In this document: positions 22,069-34,241 of the stretch, piece by piece
How the letters are laid out: each line of letters begins with the position of its first letter
How positions within the stretch are numbered: the first letter of the stretch is position 1
Origin: Macrotrachela quadricornifera
Taxonomy: Eukaryota > Rotifera > Eurotatoria > Philodinida > Philodinidae
Assembly (NCBI GenBank): GCA_022393335.1
Contig: JAJEKB010000248.1
Coordinates: 1 to 64,000, forward strand
Reading direction: 5' to 3'
Length of the DNA stretch: 64,000 nucleotides
The notes under the pieces: model-generated
The model's input: only the letters and a program-made list of their open reading frames with translations
The model's database searches: none
Told to the model about the DNA's origin: nothing
Translations under genes and position numbers: made by a program

Positions 22069-23054
22069 ATGTCAATGGGACAAGCATCAAGTTTTTTAAA
22101 ATGTACTACACAAAATGAAGAGTTCTCGATTCCATTATGGCAATACGATGAAGCAAAACATATATGGTCAGAAAAAAAACAAGATCAAAATAAATGTACG
22201 AATCATTGGGAAGATTTTCGTGTGGTTACATATAATATTTGGTTTTCGAATGAATTTCAACCCATGCGTTTTAAGAATCTTTGTGATATATTAGACAAAT
22301 CTCAAGCGCAAGTAATTGGTTTACAAGAAAGTTCGTTTTCTTTTCTTATCTTGATTTTAATAAAAAGAACTGCATATAATTTTTCTTTGTAAATGTAGTG
22401 ACACAAAATATATTGAAACAACTTTTAGAACAACCATTTATTCAAAATCGATATTATTTATCCGATGTTGATGGTCGTACATTTAGTGGTTGGTATGGTG
22501 TTGTCTTACTGATTGATACTCGTCTTCATGTTTCTGATTTAAATTTAATTAATTTTCCTCAGTCAGGAATGGGTCGTCGTTTAGTATTTGCAAAAATACA
22601 ATTAGATAAAGACGAAATACTTCGTGTTGGTACTGTTCATTTAGAATCTTTGAGTAGTCAAAACGAACGCTCACGACAATTAGATATATGTCAAAGAGTA
22701 CTTAATCGTTCTTCTGGTAGTTCTATTTTAATGGGAGATTTTAATTTTGGTGCACATGGACGAGAAAATATTGAGAAATTTAACAAACTTTCTCAATGGA
22801 TTGATGTTTGGGCACATTTGATGGATTCTGATAATGATGGCTATACATTTGATACAGAAGTAAATTCAATGATAAAAATTCATAGTAAAACACCAGAACA
22901 AGAAAGATATGATCGAATTATTTTACTAAGTCAAACAATTATTCCTACGCAAATCGAAATCATAGGAATGCAACCTATCGGCAAATTTGAACAATATAAT
23001 ATATTCTCATCAGATCATTTTGGCTTGACCGCAGTTTTTCAAAATAAAAAATAA
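22069..23054 (+). CDS. Endonuclease/exonuclease/phosphatase-family protein, TDP2-like
   Basis: Two exons (22069-22330, 22399-23054), 305 residues. The DNase I-like metal-dependent phosphodiesterase fold is clear from VVTYNIWF (Asn metal ligand), VIGLQE (Glu ligand at the exon junction), GRRLVFAKI, VGTVHLES (His), LMGDFNF (Asp/Asn pair), YDRIIL and the final SDHFGLTA (Asp-His catalytic end). Motif spacing and the opening FKNLCDIL..SQAQVIGLQE resemble tyrosyl-DNA phosphodiesterase 2 and its relatives, which cleave 5'-tyrosyl-DNA bonds. The N-terminal 45 residues are not a UBA domain as in vertebrate TDP2. Other EEP enzymes remain possible, so no symbol is given. All active-site motifs are intact. 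Stands alone, with gene-poor flanks. Confidence 0.85.
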
Positions 23055-24270
23055 AAATTGTAATTTACTCAAAAACAAAACGAAATATGAAACATAAATG
23101 TATGATGCAGAAAATTTTCATGCTTCCTGGATCTCCGCTTCAAAACTTCTTCCTTTCTGTCTCATCCATTCATGTGAACACTAATTTTATTTAACACTTC
23201 ATTCCTGCCACACAACAAGTTTTCTTAATAAAAAAATCCGTTGATTTTCGAGTTTAGAAAAAGTATCTTAAAAAAATTTCAATACGATATCAAAGAATTA
23301 GATTAGTTGCAGAAAAATATCTTGATCATACTAGATCTCTCTAATACTTATATGAATTTAATAGTTTAGTTGAACTATTAGTTTACGTACCAACGAGAAA
23401 TATATGCTACAAACTTTCCAGTGAAGTGATTGTAATGACTTTGATCTTTTATTACAGCAGCAACAAATAGATTTTATCATGGAAGTCGTTTTTGCAAAAT
23501 TAGTTCTCAAATGATTTTGCACAAATATATTTTCTTTGATTTGTTTTGTGCAGTGTAGTAGACTTGTATGAGATAGTAGCAACTCAGATTTTATTAATTC
23601 TCATAAATCTGCATCTGTGGAAGACTACTATGAAGGTTATATATGATTATAGTTAAATTGACAGATAAAATGGAAAGGTATGACAAGAATTTTAATAATA
23701 ACATGATAGTACGATAATAGAAATAGAGTATTACGTAGTTTTTATTAAGATAGAAAAAGAAAATGTTAAAATTTGGGATGAATTGGTTGAAAAAGTTGTA
23801 TATAGGAATGAACAGTTTCAATAAGCTGTTCAGTAACAGACTGACCACATTGACATATTAATCAACATGCACTACAACACTGAAACATCAGCTTTGTCAA
23901 AATAGACAATTTTTGAGCTTTTATTCATATTTCTTAATATATATTAAAGTTAGACGTCTATGTCGGTGCAATTAGTTTTTCATGGTGATGGTGTTTCCAT
24001 GTGCCTTAGTTTCACAGTTAGTGTCGATAAGTGTACCAGTGTAGTCATGAGTTCGGTGAATCTGATTTTAATATGGACAGTGTTTCAGTCGATTCACTCA
24101 AAGTAGATTACCGTTAGTATTTCAGTATTTTCATCGAATCTATACATCTCAGGTTTTATCTTTGATGTCTCATAATTCATTTCATAGTCAGGATCAAGGA
24201 AATTTAGTTAAATGATATTAGCATTGTGATTTAATTTAGTTTAAAATGAAAAGTTGTGATGGATTAACAT
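23055..24270. other. Gene-poor stretch
   Basis: No convincing gene. Short frames on the minus strand (23358-23582, 23594-23848) are low-complexity and lack support. Confidence 0.35.
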
Positions 24271-24640
24271 CTCGTGCCAACAATAACTTTACAAATAAAT
24301 CTTAAGGACGTGAGTAATGAAGATTTTTGGGAATATTCGTTGGAACAAGTGGTTGAACAATTTAAATCTGTAAAACATTCGATAAAAGAAAATAATTTTA
24401 AAGAAGTGATTTGAAGAAATAGATAAAAAAAATCCTAGATTAAGTCTCGAAGCATCATTTGTGAACCCTATTAAATGGTCAACGCAAAACTTATTATTTT
24501 AAAGAGAAAATATGAAAGAGCATCACAATGATGGAAATTCAAAAGAAGCAACTTGTGAAAAATAACCTAAATAAAACACATTTCCAAAAATAGAAGATGA
24601 TTTAATTCACGAACTATTTTTTACAGAATAAAAGAATTAA
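24271..24640 (+). pseudogene. Decayed coding sequence, unknown family
   Basis: A protein-like stretch begins LVPTITLQINLKDVSNEDFW and continues EYSLEQVVEQFKSVKHSIKE up to a TGA near 24412. The text resumes in another frame as FEEIDKKNPRLSLEASFVNP and on to STQNLLF, a stop, then RENMKEHHNDGNSKEATCEK, a further stop, and KIEDDLIHELFFTE. Regular amphipathic composition on both sides of a frameshift and several stops suggests a degraded gene rather than chance. I do not recognise the family. Confidence 0.4.
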
Positions 24641-25907
24641 TGAAAAGTGCTTTTTCATCAAGAGGTAATCATGGATCATCTTTTGTAGGCATTTCATTTC
24701 TGACTGAACAACAAATTTAATGATCTATAGATTGAACACGATTAAAGTTTGTTTTATCAAGACATATCAAAACAAATATTAATAAAACGAAAATTAAAGA
24801 TCTGAACAATCCAAATATTAGAATAACTCGAAGAGTTGATCCAATCAAAACAGAATACCTTATAATGCTTTTTTAGAAATAGAAAAAGATTAATTTTTCA
24901 TATTTTGAAGAAAAAGGACACCTTTTAACAATATTTTTGAAGCTTGATTAGATTAAAAAAAAACTCGATATATCGACCTATCAATCATAAAAAAAAATTA
25001 TTAATGTCAAATAAAATAGTAAAGATATTCGAAAAACTTTTGAGACACATTCTTGAGAAAAACTCGTCTATTTGCCACATTTTTTGTTCAATAGTGAAAT
25101 GATAGATAATAAATAGCATATTATGTTTCTATTGCTCTTATCTTTTCTATATATCTAATTATATACTTGCAGTCAATATGACACTGATCAAAAATCTATA
25201 AATCGTTTTTGTTCGACTCATATTTCAAAGATTATTGAATTAGTCGATCGATAGACATCGTTTGAATAAGTTGTAATCGAATATGTCTGTTGTTTTCTAG
25301 TTACTAAGTGATTATTCGATTGAATAAATAAGATGAAATCGCATATAGAATTGTTGTATATATTTGATATATATAATTTTTTCAGACTTCATTCAACAAA
25401 AAAAAAAAAGAAAAAAAAATGAAAACATCAATAATACTCTTATGTCGACATACTATAGTCCGAAAAGTACCTCATTAATAACAAGTTTGTACATCAAAAA
25501 TTAAAATTCATATGTATATATATTTTTTTTTATTTCGTTTTCTCTTTTTCTTTATATAAATAACAACGAGTAGAGCTTGTACAAATAGACGAAGTGCAAA
25601 AAAAAGAAATGTGAACGATGGTGAAGTATCGAGAAAGAGAGGACATATTGAAGGTATTCTGTTTCTTAATACGATAAGAGAAATTTTTGAAAAAAAAGAA
25701 AAGAAGTATATTTGTGTATGTGTGTCTATGCATCAAGTTGTTAAGAAGAAAAGAAACATGCCATTCATTCACGATTTTGACTATCAACAGCAACGACAAT
25801 TCTATTTTCTTTTTTTTTTTTCAGAAACAAAAAAAAATAGAAGAGAGGAAAAGGAAAAATTCTATTTCTTATATCAACATTCATAACAGAAAAAGAAGTG
25901 GTAAAAT
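24641..25907. other. Intergenic, SPATA1-like upstream region
   Basis: AT- and purine-rich. A long pyrimidine tract ending in AG at 25823-25824 lies about 84 bases before the next start codon and may be a 5' UTR or spliced-leader acceptor. Overlapping frames around 25530-25960 are low-complexity purine/pyrimidine artefacts. Confidence 0.4.
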
Positions 25908-28900
25908 ATGCTTCAATCACGTCTTGAAAATGAACAATTTACTTCATTACCAAATTTATTAACAACTGATCGTTCACGTAGCGGATTTATTACAACTGAT
26001 CGTCCTGATTCTTCACAAGTATTGTTAAATAAATAGAAAAATAAAATTTTTATTGATTTATTCTTAGCTTGTTGATTTACATGTATATATTATTCCAAAA
26101 AATGTATGGAAAGATGTTCAACATTTAGCACAAAATGAAGCAATGGATGATGCTATATCAGCTGGTTTTGTTCGGTATTTAAAAAAAAAAATAATTTAAA
26201 TATTTCGAATTAATTGAATTATATTTAGTGTATCACCTAATATGAAAATACGTGATTTACGTGCATCAATTGAACAATTATGTGGAACAGAAGATTATTT
26301 TCCACGAGATTTTATTTTTCTTCGATCTGTTGGAAGATGTATGACAAGAGTTAAACCAAGACAAGAAAATGAATTAAAAGTTAAAAATTATCGTCCACCA
26401 CAGGTTAGAAAAGAAGAATTTTTTTTCTTCTCTATTTCGAAATATAATTGATTAGATTATTTATTATTTTAGTCATTTGCACCGGAGGTAAAAAAATCAA
26501 AAGAAGTTTTTTTTATGTTTAAAAGAAAAGAAAAATGTTAATTTATTTTCTTTTAATCAGATCTATTTACTCGAAGGTCGTCATGAAGATTATGCACATC
26601 TTCCATGTGCTTCACCAGCACTTTCATCAGCTAGTTATGTATTTGGTAATCGTAATCAACCTCGTCTTAATCATGATGATAGTGATTTATCACCATCAAG
26701 ATTTTCTCAACATTATAATCGTAAACCAATGCGTGGTGGAAAACATTATCCACCACCAATGATTATCAATGATTCATTATCACATCTTCCATCATCGGGA
26801 AGACAAAGTTGGACAAAATTTACACAAATTGGTTCTGGTAATTTAAATTTATATAATATTGATAAAGAGAAGAAAAAAAAGTGTTTTCTATTTTTATAGA
26901 TCCAGAAGAGTCATCAACAAAGTAAGTGAAAATAGAATGATTTTGAAGATAAAATAAAAAATAGTTCATTGATACCATTTTTTTTTACAATCAAACAATA
27001 GAATAATGGTAATATTTCCTTTTCTAGCTTATCTATTGTTACAAGTATTGTATCGAGGTATAAATATAAAATTCATTCCGTTTTTTTTTTGTGACCATCG
27101 AATAACAAAATATTGTGATTTGTTTTTTATTTAATTTTTTTTTACATGTAGATTTCTATATGTATAATTAAATAAAAAATTGTTTGTTTTTTTTCAAGAG
27201 ATTTATCAAAATTGAAAGAAGAACAAGAACGTCTTCGTCGACGTCAAGCTGAACTCGAACGAATGCGTCGAGCTGCTGAAGAAAAAAAAGCTCGATCTGA
27301 ACGTGATGAAGAAGAACGTCGTCGTTTAGAACAACAAAAAGCTGAAGCTGAACGTCGGCGATTAAAACAAGAAGAAGAAGCTGCAATAAGAATTCAAGCA
27401 TCTTATCGTGGTTTTAAAGATCGAAAAGTATTTAAAGAACGTAAACGAAAGTAAGTTTTCATTGATTTGTTTTGTTTTCATTAGTATGCGAAAATACTTT
27501 AGTTATATTTAGTAAGAATTCTATAAGCGTTATTTTTTTTATCGCCTCCTATAGCTCACTTTCAGGTCACATCGCACTTTATTTAGCTTTAACAAGCAAA
27601 TCAATGAGGTAGGCATTATTAAATGAGAATTATAAAGAAATTTTATTATTTTATAATAATCTTAAATATATAGAAATTGAACATTCCATTCATCGTACCT
27701 GTTCAGAAACAGACGATGTCAAAAAGTGTGATTAGAGAAACAACTTTTTTCTATGCATGATTCTTTAGTGTGTAGTTTTTCTTATGATTTCTTTTTGTCT
27801 TTTCAATATTGTTTTGTTGATACATTTCATACTCCATTTCTTCAGTGCTATCAATGATAAATCTCAAATATTATCATCAAAATTTGATACAACAGTGAAA
27901 GAAAATATAAAGAAGAATAAGGAGGAGATTGATATTGATGATGATTTATCTAACGGGTTAGTACTCTTATTTAGAATTGATGCACCAATTATTGATTATA
28001 TATATTGTGTGTGCGTGTGTGTGTGTGTGTTGGTTTGATTGCACTATTGTTTTGCATGATTGCAAAAAATATTACATATATTTTTGTGATATTTTCATAT
28101 TCCTACTGATTACTTAGTATAAACAGATTGGATCGTGTAAAAGAAGCTGAAGAAGAAAATGAAGAATTATTAACAAATCAATCATCATATCGAGGTTTTC
28201 GTCGACGATCGTTACTTATACCAACACCAGTAGAAAACAGACAGTAAGACGATTGTACTGTTTGTATATTTATTCTGTTTTATTAAATACAAATATTTAT
28301 ACATACATAATCTACATTGCTTCATTCATTTTTATTTTGTATTACCTTTTATTCATATATTCAATCAATTTTTTCAGTGAAAATCAAAAAATCTCAAGTC
28401 CAAGAAGTTCAAAATCGAATACTAATGATGATGAACATGAGGATACACCAAATGAAATGTATGCATCTTTGTCTCGTATGATTTTTTGTCTATCTATATC
28501 TAATATCGTTTCGTTTGTATATACATAACCCTTGATCATACTAGTTGATTAGATTGAATCATGTCTTTATTTTAATGACATAATCTAATCGATCTGGAAT
28601 ACATATCTTACTTCGTTTTTTTTTGCTCTATTATCTGCGTGTCCTTATTATATATATCTAGTAGTCAAATTCTGTCACGATCATCATCGATCGGTTCGAC
28701 ATCATATGCCGATTCATCGAATACAACACAAAGAGATATATCAACAAGAAAAAAAGAACGTCGAGAAAGTATTCATTCAAGTTCATCATCATTATTATCA
28801 ATAAAAGTTCAAAGAAAAAAAATTCAATCAAATCTTTCAACACATTCAAAAACTCAAGAAACAGTTGATACAGCACCATTTATAATTGATTCACCTATAC

Positions 28901-30650
28901 ATTCATTAATAAATGAAAATAAATCTCATAATAAAGATGAAAATAATATTCGAAATGAAACTGATAATAAATTAAAACAATCATCACCGGAATCTTTACC
29001 AAGAACAACACCTGATATCAATCCTGAAGATAAAATAATTAATGATGAGTGAGTACTTGACGTTCTGTCTTTCAATGAAATAAACAACAAAACAAATATA
29101 TGTGCAAATTATTTATAATGTGTGTATGCGTGTGTTTTAATTGACCATCTAGTTTGTCTTCTAAGTGTGTTTGTGTATTTTTCACCTATTTTATTCTTTT
29201 TATCAACACAAAAAAAACATGATTTATTTTGTATGAAATTTTAAATTAAAATATAATTTTTAATTAAAAGGATTGAATTAGAACGACGTGAAGCTGAATC
29301 TAAACGACGTCGACAATTGGAAGACGAAGAACAAAAAAGAAAAGCCAAAGAATTAGAAGAACAACGACGAAGAGATTTTGCTAAACGACAACGAGAAGAT
29401 CGTAAGTGCCCATAAATGTCATGAATATTCATTTTACTTGAAAATTTTTCTATTAATTCTATTTTTAGAAACCTATTTTGAAAAAAAAAAAAAAGTGTAC
29501 TTATGTCAATCTCTAGTTAAAGATTTAAGTCGTAGATCATTCAAAAATACTCATTCAGTTAGAAGTGTTTTCTATTGAAAATGATTGAGAATAGACTATG
29601 TTAAATTACTATTTTGACAGCCAATAATATCTTGAAAAATTCTTTCATAAATTGAACTTTACTCGATCATCAAGTTTTAGTTTATACATTGGTTCGATTA
29701 TGTTATTTTTTTCTATTGTTATTTAATTGCTTCAATAATATTCTTGTCTATTTATGGTTTTCATTGTTATTTTTTCGAATATTTGAACAGCTTCAGAATA
29801 AATATAAATATAACGAAAGGACGTAATTCCTTTTAAATGACTATATAAGTTTATTAGGTACTTTAGAATTAGTACAGAAGAAATAAATGATATTTGTAAC
29901 TGATGTTTCCCAATATTTTTTTCATTACAAAATTTGTTTCTTATGTTGAATGATAATTTTTAGCTGAATCACTTCGTGCTCGTCTTCAAGAATTACGTGC
30001 TCGTCGTGCTGATTTAGAAAAAATTCGTGAAGAAGTTATAAAACATTTAAAAAATATTCATAATAGAATAACATTACGACGAAAAGAAGGTATTTTTATT
30101 ATTTATTCATTTCAAAAAAAAAAGAAATGAGTTTCAATCAATATTTTAGCACGTGATATGTGGAAAAAAAAATATTTTGTTGAAAAGAAAAAAACTCCAG
30201 CATTAGAAGAACGTGTTATGTTATTAAGAAGTGATTTAGAACAAATACATAAAAAAACTGTTCAAACAATTGATGCTGAAGCCAAACATGCAACACAAAT
30301 GGGTTATACAAAAGAAGCAGAAATTGGAGTATAATTATTCATTTTTTTGTCTGATTGATTTATCAAAATATTAATATTTCGTTTTTTGCTGTAGAATTTT
30401 CTTGTACAAGTAACACGTAATCATCATGATATTCAAGATATTCGTCATCAAGTTGAACAAGCTAAATTACGATTAACAACTGATGTTAAAGTAAAAACCA
30501 AAAATATTGAAAAAGAAAATCAAATTTTTTTTTCATTTATTTATTTTTAAGTTACGGAATCAAGCTGAAAATGAATGTCGTTCATTAAGACATGAATTAA
30601 CCCAAGCAAAAATGAACTTAAATCATATAAAAACTCGTGTTGGCGCTTAA
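25908..30650 (+). CDS. SPATA1: SPATA1-like protein with IQ motif and coiled coils
   Basis: Seventeen exons with closing phases give 771 residues: 25908-26018, 26068-26174, 26229-26403, 26473-26487, 26561-26837, 26900-26921, 27028-27057, 27199-27450, 27846-27956, 28127-28243, 28378-28458, 28662-29048, 29271-29401, 29964-30089, 30150-30328, 30395-30490, 30552-30650. The N-terminal block (LVDLHVYIIPKNVWKDV, AISAGFVRVSPNMKIRDLRA, FIFLRSVGRCM, IYLLEGRHEDY) matches spermatogenesis-associated protein 1. The C-terminus (EKIREEVIKHLKNIHNRITL, ARDMWKKKYF, SDLEQIHKKT, LRNQAENECRSLRHEL) matches its coiled coil. In between are a charged helix, an IQ motif (AAIRIQASYRGFKDRK) and Ser-rich disorder. Three micro-exons (15, 22 and 30 bases) fall between domains. 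Likely a sperm or cilium-linked protein; molecular role unknown. Confidence 0.82.
28004..28030 (+). repeat. TG microsatellite in SPATA1-like intron
   Basis: Short interrupted TG repeat (tgtgtgtgcgtgtgtgtgtg) in an intron. Confidence 0.8.
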
Positions 30651-30807
30651 ATTGTCATTTCATTTCTTTTTTCTTTTCTTTTTATTGCAATATACAATCG
30701 CGGGGATAAAAAGGGGATGCATATATATAATGAATAGAATAACTACACTAACAACAAACAAACAAATAAAAATGTTCCCAAGATTAATATGATTATTTTA
30801 AAACAAA

Positions 30808-31505
30808 TCAATCTTCATCGTCGTCATCATCATCCTTGTCGTTATCTTTTTTCTTTTCATCTTTTTTTCCTTTTTTTTCTTCTTTTTTCTTTTTTTCGTC
30901 TTTTTTAGCTTTACGATCAGCTGTACGATAGGATTCTTTCGATGTTGACGATGCTGATGATGATGTTGAATCTTCAGATTTTTTAACTGCAGCAATAATA
31001 CGTTTTTCACTTTGTTTTAATTGTTGTTTGAATAAATCAAGAATATTATGAACATCAACAGAGATTGTTGCATCATGTTCATGATGTTCTTTATGTCCAT
31101 GATCAAATTTTGTATCGTTTTTATCATCTTTTATAAAATAAATATATAAGAAATTTTATTAAGAAAAGAAGAAAATATTTCATTTACTTTTACTATTATT
31201 ATCATCATCATTAGTTTCGGTTGTTGAAACTGTTTCTATAAAAATAGATTATAGATTATCAATTATTTTCTACTTTTTAATTTCAAATTTGTACTTGTTG
31301 ATAAATTGACTATTGTTGTTGATATAGGATCAGTGATTGTTGTAACAACTGGTGATTCTGTATAGCTTGCTAAAAAGACAAAAATATATATAGGAAAATT
31401 TCAACTTGAATATCTGATTTATATTCTTGAGATGTAATAGAAATATAAAATTAAAAACTAACTTGCAATACATATAGCGATGAGAATGAATAATTGAAGA
31501 TGCAT
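30808..31505 (-). CDS. Secreted Lys/Asp-rich protein, unknown
   Basis: Four exons (31463-31505, 31295-31369, 31188-31229, 30808-31127), 159 residues. Exon 1 is a signal peptide (MHLQLFILIAICIA). Exons 2-3 give a Thr/Ser-rich segment (SPVVTTITDPISTTIVNLST) and an Asp/Asn run. Exon 4 has a His-rich patch (HGHKEHHEHD), a short hydrophobic helix (ISVDVHNILDLFKQQLKQ), a Ser run, then a long Lys/Glu/Asp tail ending in DDDDDDED. The third exon has two possible acceptors; the one chosen (exon starting at 31229) gives the better frame. It is tail-to-tail with the SPATA1-like gene (157 bp between stops). Composition suggests a disordered extracellular or ER-luminal ion-binding protein (inference). Confidence 0.6.
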
Positions 31506-33234
31506 TGCGCTTGATAGATCAATGCGTATTCGTGAATATCAAAATGAGTACAAATGTTCATATGTAAAAGGATCAGTTGTATATATATATACACGGCACA
31601 TGAGCGAGAGAACAAGGAAAATAGAGCAGACAAGATACCATCAATCACAAATTTTTTGTATCATGAACAGAAAATAACTCAGTGATTTAATTACTTGGAA
31701 AAAGCATTACATCCTGTTCCTATCATCACTTATAGTACAGTCAGAGGTCAAAGGGCAATGTCGGACAAAGTACAACATCATTTATATTCATACATTCTGA
31801 CTAGTTTTATAAATAAATATATGCATCCTCATAAATAGTAATCAATGTTCTACTCATGTATGCTTTGCAAGTAGAATTATTTGTTCAGTGGAACGATAGT
31901 GTGCATTTGGATTAATAAATAGAGTGCAGAAAATAATAGATAGTCTAGTCAGAATATCTGCATCTATTTACCTATCAATCAAATAGAAACAAATAAGGAA
32001 GCAAGATACAAGCTTAATGAACAGATGTTTAGTCTTATATGAAAGTATGATGTCAAAGAGAATAAATTATGGTTGATTGAAAAGAGACAAACAACTAATA
32101 ATGTAAGATCAATGCAAATAATATTAGAAAATCAACAGAAAAATATATAGTAGAATATTCATCAGTTTATTACAATATATTTTTGAAAAAGAAATAAATT
32201 AAAAAATGAGAATATCTAACTGCGAAAAAGAATAATTAATTCTTTTTTTTTTAAATAACTATAAATGAAACAGATAACAGATATTATTCTTATTTTACAT
32301 ATTTCAACAGGAGTAAAATTTAGTTTATATAAAAAGAAAATGATTAATAGAATATTCTACAATAAAAATAACTAAATATAGAAAATATTAATATACTTAG
32401 AGAATAGAGAGTTCTAAAAGCTTTTTTATGTTCATTTTTCACATACTATAATTTTTTTAACTCTTACAAAATCATCAATCAATGTACTGATATACAAATG
32501 TTAGACGTATGTTTCAAGATAGGCAGCATTACTCTCTATGACAAGCAATAACGTCTGTCATATCAATCAAATTATCTAACAAGCTACTAAACATAACATA
32601 TCAAAAGTTTTTGGCCCATATGGTCAACAGATTCTGCTTATAAAAAATGGCATAGTTTTGTGAAAGATTTCATACTATTTCCGAAATCATAGTTATGATA
32701 ATAATTTATAAAATCATTTAGAACGATAATTCTTTTAAAATACAGATTTTGCTCTGTGTTTTTATCATCATTAATTATTTTGTTTTTTAAACTTTTATTA
32801 CACATGAATAAATATAGATAGGTTTTAAGATAAATATTTGAGTTATAAATTATCTTGTTAAAGATATTTTAAAACATGAATTTCTATTTATAATAAAGTC
32901 AATCATACTTGGATAAACCGATTATTTTTTATATCTAAAGCTAATTGACACAATGTATATATCTACTTTTCAAGCATGCATCTATCTAATTTAAACTTAA
33001 GGCAAATAAGTTTTATCATATATAAATATAATTAATGGTAATTCTATCATAAATGTAACAGTGAATATGAATGTCAAGCTGAAAAATAACAGAGAAATAT
33101 TTTAAATATTCTATACTATTATATAATTATTCAAAATTAATTCTATTATTAATAAATAATAATGTCAAGAATAAAACTTATTATCAGTATTTTAACATTT
33201 CCGATACATACATTTTTCAGCATTGTAAATAAAG
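31506..33234. other. Gene-poor stretch before assembly gap
   Basis: Very AT-rich, about 1.7 kb, with no supported gene or RNA. The 3' part of the gene interrupted by the gap may extend into its right end. Confidence 0.4.
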
Positions 33235-33634
33235 NNNNNNNNNNNNNNNNNNNNNNNNNNNNNNNNNNNNNNNNNNNNNNNNNNNNNNNNNNNNNNNNNN
33301 NNNNNNNNNNNNNNNNNNNNNNNNNNNNNNNNNNNNNNNNNNNNNNNNNNNNNNNNNNNNNNNNNNNNNNNNNNNNNNNNNNNNNNNNNNNNNNNNNNNN
33401 NNNNNNNNNNNNNNNNNNNNNNNNNNNNNNNNNNNNNNNNNNNNNNNNNNNNNNNNNNNNNNNNNNNNNNNNNNNNNNNNNNNNNNNNNNNNNNNNNNNN
33501 NNNNNNNNNNNNNNNNNNNNNNNNNNNNNNNNNNNNNNNNNNNNNNNNNNNNNNNNNNNNNNNNNNNNNNNNNNNNNNNNNNNNNNNNNNNNNNNNNNNN
33601 NNNNNNNNNNNNNNNNNNNNNNNNNNNNNNNNNN
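33235..33634. other. Assembly gap (400 N)
   Basis: Unresolved bases. The round length of exactly 400 may be a scaffold-estimated or placeholder size, so distances across it are unreliable. Confidence 0.98.
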
Positions 33635-34241
33635 GTGAAGAAGGTACTATTGAAGATGAAGACATTTTTGATGATACACTTATTGAAACAATTTGTCTTT
33701 TTTCTGGACTCATTACTTCAATACTAGTTTTAAGAGAAGAAATACCATTTGAAAATGGTAATTTTGGTGAATGTAAATTTTCATAATCATCATCATTTGA
33801 ATCAACATTAGTTTTAATTGTTGGTGAAGGTTGAACAATTAATTTACCATATGTTTTATTTTGATATGATGATGTTGATGAAGCAGCTAAATATTGTTCA
33901 CATTCAAGTGTTAACGCACGAAATAAATCATCTAATGTAGAAGAATTTAGAAGTGGTTGTGGTTGTTGTTGTTTTTGCATGTCTGATTGATGAATATGAT
34001 GACGTTGACGACGATGTTTTAGTGATGAAGAATTACGACGTGGTACGGGTGGTACTATTGATGAGGATGATGGGATCGCTGTGATTGAAGATGATAATGA
34101 TGAAGGGTGGTAATCATGTTCGGCAAATGTCAATAATGGTAATGTCTGAGGTGGAGAACCTTGATAAATTTCATTATTTGATGATGATTCGTTATGAAGT
34201 ATATCGGATAAAAGAAGATTAAGACGATTTGTTGCACTCAT
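33635..34241 (-). CDS. Disordered protein with SH3-ligand-like motif, broken by gap
   Basis: The first 202 codons are readable from the ATG at 34241-34239; the rest is lost in the gap. It opens MSATNRLNLLLSDILHNESS. Ser-rich disorder, a proline motif IVPPVPRR (SH3-ligand-like), a basic His/Gln stretch, and a helix LDDLFRALTLECEQYLAAS follow. More Ser/Thr-rich sequence continues, with SNDDDYENLHSPKLPF and a KRQIVSISVS strand. The LDDLF.ALTLECEQYL helix stands out as conserved-looking text, but I cannot place the family. A T-rich acceptor lies about 22 bases before the ATG. Adaptor or cytoskeletal scaffold is a guess from composition only. Confidence 0.6.

Noticed and set aside
25530..25962. 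Four overlapping frames around an A/G-rich region
   Set aside because: Purine- and pyrimidine-rich DNA keeps several frames open; no motifs and no splice context.
27168..27401. Minus-strand Leu/Val-rich frame
   Set aside because: A shadow of the Glu/Arg-rich SPATA1-like exon on the plus strand.
27541..27605. Possible additional SPATA1-like exons near 27555-27600
   Set aside because: Candidate exons there do not close the reading phase, whereas joining 27450 directly to 27846 does.
33162..33638. Long open frames across the N block on both strands
   Set aside because: N bases are read as X, so the openness is an artefact; only the minus-strand part right of the gap has real sequence.
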